This document shows positions 57,601 to 64,000 of a stretch of 64,000 bases of DNA, piece after piece; within the stretch, counting starts at the first letter, position 1; each line of letters opens with the position of its first letter. The position numbers were made by a program, and so were the translations under genes. The notes below the pieces were generated by a model that did not search any database, was not told where the DNA came from, and saw only the letters and a list, made by a program, of their open reading frames with translations. The DNA is taken from the NCBI GenBank assembly GCA_030533445.1, contig CM060080.1:18243377-18307376 (forward strand), in the 5' to 3' direction. This DNA comes from Cyprinodon diabolis. Its lineage: Eukaryota; Chordata; Actinopteri; Cyprinodontiformes; Cyprinodontidae.

Positions 57601-60287
57601 ACATCCACAACAATAGATACAAGTCATTAAAGATTTAAATTTGTCTTTGGCCTAAAGTGGCATTTAGGGATGAACCCTCTTTCTACACCTGCTAAGGATA
57701 TGATAGTGGAAATATCAGATCTGCACAGGGATCTGAGTATCATCAACAAATGTCTAAAGTCACTGATGACATGAGATGTTGGTGATGCAGAGCAGAAACT
57801 ATCCAGGTCCTGATGAGTTTGCAATGAAGAAGCAATTTATGTTGAAGATGCATCTGTAACCTGAGAGCAGCCAACGATAGAAGATCAACTTATTAAAGGG
57901 ATGGTAAACAATCCACAAAACCACAAAACAAAGAACACCAGCAAGCAAAACAGTCAGAGGAGCAGCAGCCAGCAACTGATAGGATGTTTGACTCACTTTA
58001 AGGTAATCTTTTCCCTTCCTAGATATATTCTGTTTCCATTAATTGCCTAAAAGACCAACTGAACATCCTGCAACACTATAAAGTTCTGAGACTTAATGTT
58101 TCTCCACATAATATGAATGCATGGTTAGCCTTACCCACTAAGTTATTCAATCTATAGTGTTCATGTTTTTATCAGCAATCAGCTCCATCATGATCCAAAG
58201 GAGGATCTATCCAGAGATCAGGCGCCAACAACACTTCCCATTCTTGGAACAACAACCAGGCTGATAATACAGAGCCTGATTGTGCCAAGACTCGACAGAA
58301 GCAAAACCCAGATCCAGACAGAATCATGCTGGGTCTGTGAGATTCAAACTGACTATAGGTCTGATCTCTTATCTATTATACTATGGCTGGTCAGAACACT
58401 GGTCCTGGAAGTTTGGTCCCATTCCATCTAGTGTCAACGCTTCCCTGTATCTGGAGATATACACAGGCAAACGGCCTCCATGCAGCAAAGATGCAGCCAG
58501 GTTTTAAGTCTATAGGGCTCTGAGGATCCGAGGAGCATTGTCTCATTTTCTTGCTAAATAACTGGATTGTGTCTCTGCCAGTGATAACCTGTGTTGATTA
58601 CATCTATTTGATTTGGCTGCAGTTTTTTTCCTCTATGAGGCAAAAGCTGTTTCTCCTGACTCATGATGTTCAGTGGTTTGTCACATGGAGGATGGAGCAA
58701 GAATGTTAAAAGTACAAAGATTAGATTTGCTGAGTGATATTTAACCTGTCAAAGCATGGAGAGAGACTAAACTAGACTTGGATTGAACTTAGCAAAGATT
58801 TTATTAAGTGCAATCCAAAAGAGATATTTATTTGGCATTAGGGCCTTGATTTGTACGACTGGGCTTCAGCGTTTTTTACAGAAGTCAACTCAGTGAGGTT
58901 TCCCAGTATGACCTCCCGAGGCAGAGAGGGGATCACGTAAAATCTGTGCTTGTGAGACTTTACACATTTCCCTGTATTTATAAGCACTTTGTCCGGTTAA
59001 GAAAGAAAGGAATTGTATTTTTTTTTTAAAGTTTTTTTTTGGCTGGATGTTGCAGCTTCTCTTAAGATTTCACATAAACTAGATCTTCCAAGGAGAAACA
59101 AAGAGCTGGATCCCCAAAACAAATCACTGACAAACATTCAACTAATAATAAATTAATCACACTTCATGAAGTTTTAGACCAACAAAAAAATATAATTCAC
59201 TATAAAGGACACAAACATTTTTGGACAAGCAGATTCTTGATCATGAACATCTGTGGAAAAAAACAGATGCTTCTCAGCTCAGTCTAAAATCAGTCAGATT
59301 CCTGAGGCTTCATAGTCACAACAATACATTTGATTCTTGATTTTAGTGGTTGCAAGCTCCAAATATGTATATTTCTTTTTTAGTTGTTTTTTTTACATTG
59401 ATAATTAGTACATTTTGAATCCCTCATAATATATAGAAAGATCATAGCTTACTGAAAAGAATTCAAACAGCTTTGAGACTAAAAACTCTTATGTTGTGAT
59501 ATAGATTCAGCTTTACCACAGAATGAATACATTAAGTCAATGAAACACAAAAGCTTAGATAAAGTCTCACCTCTGGTCTTTTAAGTTCCTCCGTGACATA
59601 GTTTAGGTTGTACCAGCCGGCATAAGACCAGAGACCCTGATAGAAAGCCATTCCTAAAGCGCTCACAGAGTAATGTGTATCTTTAAATGAGTTTTCTACT
59701 TTAAAATTTTCCACAAACACAGCACTGCTCTGTATGAGCTTCAGTATTCCTCCAATTACAATGAAAGTCAGTGCTAAAACTTTGGCCACTAAGAAGATGA
59801 CTTGAACTCTGACAGCAATCCGGGAATTCAGGATGTTTAAGGAAGAAACGACGAGGATGGCGAGAGCTGCGGTGCATTTTACAGCGAGCGGAGGAGGATG
59901 GCAGCCGGGGTAAAATGGTGCCATGCTATACTCTGCTATGCTGATGGCCATGGCAGCGATGCTGAAAGGTTTCACCAGCAGAATAAAAGTGACAGCTGCA
60001 AAGAAAGCGGGGCATGACCCATAAATCCTCAGGATGTAGATGAACTCCCCTCCAGATTCAGGAAGGATGGTCCCAAGTTCAGTGTAGGAGAGCGCAGCAA
60101 GCAGAACCACTGCTCCACAGAGGGCCCAGATCACCAGACTCGCTCCAGGGCTTCCAACGTAGGCCAAAACAAACTGTGGGGACATGAAAATCCCAGAACC
60201 GATCATGGTTCCAGAGACAAGAGCTATGCCTCCATCCAGTCCAATCACACGCTTCATTTTAAGGCCTTCTGCTTTTTTATTTGCCAT
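54652..60287 (-). CDS. SLC7A9-like (b0,+-type) amino-acid transporter, first exon A plus shared exons
   Basis: Twelve-helix APC-family amino-acid exchanger light chain of the plasma membrane, normally paired by a disulfide with an SLC3 heavy chain. Exons: 60287-59571, 55692-55559, 55484-55355, 55259-55135, 55053-54966 and 54882-54652. All join in phase to 474 residues (human SLC7A9, 487). Start MANKKAEG is the first ATG. The TM1 substrate motif GSGIFMSP is at about 31-37. [53 protein letters not shown] and LPRPYS are all typical. Cys129 in FYPGCHPP is in the position of the heavy-chain cysteine (C144 in human b0,+AT). The first 239 codons are one exon, whereas human SLC7A9 splits them. The first intron is 3.9 kb and repeat-filled. 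Confidence 0.9.
55700..59560. other. Intron 1 of the transporter gene
   Basis: Holds a repeat tail at 56606-57052 and otherwise non-coding DNA. I found no further transporter exons here, which matters for the shared-exon model. Confidence 0.55.
56606..57052 (-). repeat. (TAGAA)n-anchored repeat tail
   Basis: Begins TAGAATAGAATTAAATAGAATAGAATAG, then CCCTTTATTGTC and further dispersed-repeat sequence. A related copy lies at 62515-62830. It looks like the 3' end of a non-LTR element read in antisense; the family is inferred. Confidence 0.5.
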
Positions 60288-60299
60288 GGTGGAAACTGA

Positions 60300-60975
60300 G
60301 GTAAAAGGGACCAAAACACTATGAAAGCTTCAAGAAGTCTGCAGACACTTTCAAAGAGAAACCAATGACTGGTCAGAGGGCACGAGGAACGCTGGCTATA
60401 TGATTAACCAAAGCGTGGTTGTAAAGGTTTTAACATCCATCAGGGGATCGTAAACTCTCATTATATAAGCTCTGTTGATTATTGTATATACACCAACTTT
60501 AACCTTACGTATCAACAAAAAAGTCTCAATCTATTCTTGTTATCAAGACATTCTTGAATTTTTTATCATCAGTTCTAGGTTTTCTGAAATCTTTACATAG
60601 GATATGTATTGTAAAATATCTGAGCCGATATTAATAAAGAAGGAAACAAACAAAAAATAATGGAATTTTCCTTATAGCCCATAACATGTACGCATATTTA
60701 TCTCCAAACTCTGATATGCATGAGCATAACGCTCACTTCCATCTAATAGTTTAGTAGGTCTAAAGGTCTTTTAAAGCTTTTCCTTTGGATTTTGCCTGAG
60801 TTAATTGTTGCCTCTCATTTCCAGTCCAGCATCACAAACAGCTACGATGAAAACAAGTAAAAGCAGCCAAAGTCCAATAAAAAAGTTTGAAAGAACATCC
60901 AGAATTCAATCAGATATTATAAGATGAGAGATAGAATTGTTGAACTGTTACCAAGGGACAGAAAACCTGATTGGT
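60300..60975. other. Spacer between first exons A and B
   Basis: Only about 690 bp, with no downstream transporter exons. It must contain the promoter or 5' UTR of exon A. No TATA box stands out. Confidence 0.5.
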
Positions 60976-60980
60976 CTTAC

Positions 60981-61670
60981 TTCTGGTTGTTTGAGCTCCT
61001 CGGTCAAATAATTCAAAGTATTCCAGCCATCATAAGACCACAGGCCCTGATAGAAGGCGATGCCAACGTCATTCACACCAACGTTTGTTCCATCGAAAGA
61101 GCCTTGAAAGTTTGCAGTGTGGCCCTGAACAAGCATCACGACTCCTCCCAGTATGATCCCCCCCAGCGTCAGCCCTTTAATGGCCATAGTAACCACCTGG
61201 ATGCCGGTGGACAAGGAGACGTTCAGACAGTTGACCAGAGCCAAGGCCAGGATCGCTACTGCAGCCACGCATTTGAGGAGCAGCTGTGGAGGGGCGCCTC
61301 CGCCATAAAAGGGGGCCACAGCATATTCGGCAAAGCTCAGGGCGATCCCTGTGGCGCTGGCGGGCCTCATGACACTGATGAAGCTGAAGGCAAACATGAA
61401 GGCAATGACTCTCCTCGTAGTCCGTAGCATGTAGATATACTCCCCTCCAGACTCTGGTATGATTGTCCCCAGTTCAGCATAACATAGCCCACCCAGCATG
61501 GCTGTCAGTCCACAGCAGGCCCAGATGATGAAGCTGGCCCCAGTGCTGCCGATTGCCAGCAGGACATACTGGGGAGAAACAAAGATCCCAGATCCTATCA
61601 TAGTCCCAGCAATGAAAGACACAGCTCCTATTATTCCAACTTCTCTCTTCAGACTCAATCCTTCCTCCAT
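60981..61670 (-). CDS. SLC7A9-like transporter, first exon B
   Basis: Intact 230-codon exon starting MEEGLSLKREVG and ending at a consensus donor (GAA|GTAAGA) in phase 0, the same phase and position as exon A. Encodes TM1 to about TM6, with GSGIFVSP, AELGTIIPESGGEYIY and [20 protein letters not shown]. The heavy-chain cysteine position is glycine (G125 in FYGGGAPP). No exons for the rest of the transporter lie between it and exon A. It can only make a full protein by splicing over exon A to the exons at 55.7-54.6 kb; otherwise it is a remnant of a tandem duplicate. No stop or frameshift is present. Confidence 0.85.
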
Positions 61671-61684
61671 CGCAGGATGATGTT

Positions 61685-62920
61685 ACTGCTTGCTGAGAGG
61701 AATTTACACTAAACGATCCCAGATCATGTTGGAGGTTTAAAGTGAACCATTAGGTAATGTTAAACTAAGCAGCAGGCTGTAACTGTATTTTTGAACAGCC
61801 TTATTCATTTGAATGTTTTAAAGCTGGAATGTACAGAGATAAACTAATGAAACATTTAGTCCTTTGACTATGCTTGTCATATCAATCCAATAAAATATGA
61901 CAAAGTAGGGTCAAATTTAATGTAACTCTTGTTGACGCTCCAAACTGTCAAATTGACTTGCGCTGGTTTTATTGCTCATTTAAACCACTGATATACTAGC
62001 ACTAAGTGCCTGCAGCACGCACAGCCTTGTGAGAAAAAAATATATATATTTGTTAAAGTCAAAGTTCAGAAAGCAAAAACATGTTAAAACAGATGGCAAA
62101 TATAGAATGAACATGAAAAAGCCAGTCTGTGATAGTATGCTGAAAGTGAAAGGCAGGACTTGGCTGCAGAAATGTGTAGCTAGGGGCTGATAAAAACATT
62201 TATTTCTTAGATGATAAGAAGGTGTGACAACACCTGCTTAGAGCATGGGAGTATGTGTGAACACAACACCAAATAGGACACTCAGCAACCTTTAAGACGC
62301 AGCGATTGCTGCCAGTCATTCATTATATTGTGAGGAAAAAAAAAAAAAGCTTAAATTATAGGATAACTGACTAACTACTCAAGAATGAACAACCCTGAAA
62401 ATTGACCCTAAGGTCAGACTTTTTTCAGAGAAATTGCTAAAAAAAACAGGAAAAAAAAATCTCTCTCTTGTTTGGAGAGACTTATCTTTTTTGTATCTTC
62501 TCTAAGAATAAAATCTTATTTAGAATAGAATTAGATTAGAATAGAATTCAACTTTATTGTCATTACATTGTCACAGGTACAAAGCAATGAAATGTAGTTT
62601 GCATCTATCCAGAAGTGCTGTACAGGATATAGATATTTATGTACATGTGCACAGAGACTATGTCTGTATTGACTATAGATGGCATATATAAACAGAGAGT
62701 AATTGTAAGACACTATAAAATAAATAAATATGGAAGCTATATACAGATTATACATGAATGTTAGGATATGGATTATATATATAATATGTATGTATATGTA
62801 CGGTGAGGGCCCCCGGGGACCTAGCAATCACTGAAAATTCTGCAATAGATGAGTCATTTCATAGGTCCTGTAATGAGTATAGCAGCATGTGTTGCAAATA
62901 TTTTCTTGGATATTTACCTA
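61685..62920. other. Spacer between first exons B and C
   Basis: Non-coding apart from a repeat tail at 62515-62830. No downstream transporter exons (no LPRAL, GREGH or VPI-type segments) were seen on the minus strand. Confidence 0.55.
62515..62830 (-). repeat. (TAGAA)n-anchored repeat tail, second copy
   Basis: TAGAATAGAATTAGATTAGAATAGAATTC, then CTTTATTGTCATTACATTGT and CATCTATCCAGAAGTGC, a dispersed fish repeat tail. Shares its head with the copy at 56606. Confidence 0.55.
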
Positions 62921-62927
62921 ACTTATA

Positions 62928-63119
62928 TTACAGCTTAAACACAAATTGCCCCTTTAAGTTGATCAGGACAATGATTCCCAACACAGCACCCAAAAATGAA
63001 AAGGAAATCAGAGGAAATTTCTGAAAAGGTTCAATTAACTCCAGCAACAATTTAAAGACTGGGTTAGAGTAAACACAGCAACCACTGAGACTTATTGCCA
63101 TGAGCAGAGGTACCACAAA
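62928..63119 (-). CDS. Possible short terminal exon for first exon C
   Basis: A 63-codon segment follows an acceptor (CTCAACAG at 63120-63121) only 71 bp after exon C's donor. It is in phase with exon C and ends at a stop. It encodes two hydrophobic stretches, VVPLLMAISLSGCC and PLISFSFLGAVLGIIVLI. These loosely resemble the last two membrane segments of SLC7A transporters but lack their hallmark residues. If used, it gives a 297-residue short protein. It could equally be chance. Confidence 0.35.
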   Translation of the reverse strand, partial: FVVPLLMAISLSGCCVYSNPVFKLLLELIEPFQKFPLISFSFLGAVLGIIVLINLKGQFVFKL

Positions 63120-63190
63120 CTGTTGAGTCATGCACACATAAGTGCAAATGGCAACTGATGCTTGTGGGTTGGCCTTTAACTTCCCCTTAC

Positions 63191-63892
63191 CTCTGGACGT
63201 TTGAGCTCCTCGGTCACATAGTTCAGATTGTTCCAGCCGTCATAGGACCACAGTCCCTGGTAGAGAGCAATCCCAATTGGATTGATGCCCACGTTGGAGT
63301 TTTTAAAGGAGTCCTCAAAGTTTTCCATGTTCCCTTTGGCAAGCAGAACCACCCCTCCGACAATGATGACAACCAAGGCCACAACCTTAGCCACCATAAA
63401 AAACACCTGCACTATCATCGAGAAGCGTACATTCATACAGTTTACAATGGCTAAAACTATGATTGCAGCTGCAGCCACAAATTTTACTATCAGCACTGGT
63501 GGAGTGCATTCTGGGTAGAAAGGAGCCACAACATACTGAGCAAAGCTGAGAGAGATGCCTGCAACACCTGCGGGTCTCACAAATATGATAGAGCTGAAGG
63601 CCAACATGAAGGCCATGACTGGACCTGATGTCCTCAGAATATAGATGTACTCTCCTCCTGACTCCTGTATAACGGTACCTAGTTCAGCATAGCAGAAAGA
63701 CACCAGTATCACCAGTACGCCACAGCTGGCCCACACCACCAGGCTGGCTCCTGTGCTGCCAATAGAGGAGATAACCGTCTGCGGGGACATGAAGATCCCA
63801 GATCCAATCATCGTCCCTGCAATCAGCGACACGGCTCCTATCAGCCCCACTTCTCGCTTCAAGCTGAGCTTCTGTTGTTTCTCTTCCATCAT
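63191..63892 (-). CDS. SLC7A9-like transporter, first exon C
   Basis: Intact 234-codon exon starting MMEEKQQKLSLKREVG (the second ATG, one codon later, is equally possible) and ending at a strong donor (GAG|GTAAGG) in phase 0. Motifs: [24 protein letters not shown] and [21 protein letters not shown]. Cys129 in FYPECTPP occupies the heavy-chain cysteine position. It is closer to exon B than to A in its LSLKREVG N-terminus. Like B, it lacks its own complete set of downstream exons in the window. Confidence 0.87.
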
Positions 63893-64000
63893 CTTGGCAG
63901 CTGGAGACCTTCTGCTGTGCGTCGGCTCCAGGCAGCAGAGGGAAAACTGTAATTTTGTGACCTAACTTACTCTTGCATCAACACATGGAGTTAATAATTA

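Noticed and set aside
57799..57996. Hydrophobic 65-codon frame in the transporter intron
   Set aside because: A membrane-like stretch without SLC7A motifs; no convincing exon borders.
63128..63454. Plus-strand frames opposite the transporter first exons
   Set aside because: Shadows of conserved coding exons; the same occurs opposite exon B at 60924-61427.

Overview
The window is vertebrate nuclear DNA, most probably from a teleost fish. It has intron-split genes with short GT-AG introns. It carries Tc1/mariner and hAT transposons, fold-back MITEs, tRNA-derived SINEs of the V-SINE/AFC-like kind, L2-type LINE scraps and long (TA)n tracts. All exon joins were made by eye from splice signals, reading phase and protein-family knowledge; nothing was searched or aligned by computer.

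Layout: (1) 2.2-4.9 kb, + strand: a complete seven-exon beta-tubulin gene with a CCAAT/TATA promoter. (2) 14.5-35.7 kb, - strand: a 19-exon MYM-type zinc-finger gene (zmym4-like). Its exons join in frame to 1159 residues, but the last exon encodes a piggyBac-transposase C-terminal cysteine-rich domain instead of the family's usual C-terminal domain. Remains of that usual domain (DUF3504, a domain reported to descend from Crypton recombinases) lie 5 kb further downstream at 8.8-9.6 kb, carrying several stops and frameshifts. (3) 37.9-39.0 kb, +: a small C2H2 zinc-finger gene whose fifth finger is out of frame. (4) 40.7-45.5 kb, +: the last two coding exons of an inositol-3-phosphate synthase (isyna1), with a Tc1 element in the intron and a hAT element, itself split by a second hAT, in the final exon. 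(5) 46.4-47.4 kb: an internally deleted Tc1. (6) 48.0-52.6 kb, +: a complete adprs (ARH3 ADP-ribosylhydrolase). (7) 54.6-63.9 kb, -: a SLC7A9-like amino-acid transporter locus with three intact, tandem, roughly 235-codon first exons but only one set of the five downstream exons.

The genes are ordinary housekeeping, nuclear or transport genes and do not form a pathway. The locus is notable for how mobile DNA has reshaped it. A piggyBac domain has replaced the end of a chromatin-type zinc-finger protein, and its former ending survives as a relic. A transporter locus resembles a variable-first-exon cluster. Transposons are nested inside a dying gene fragment, with target-site duplications still readable.
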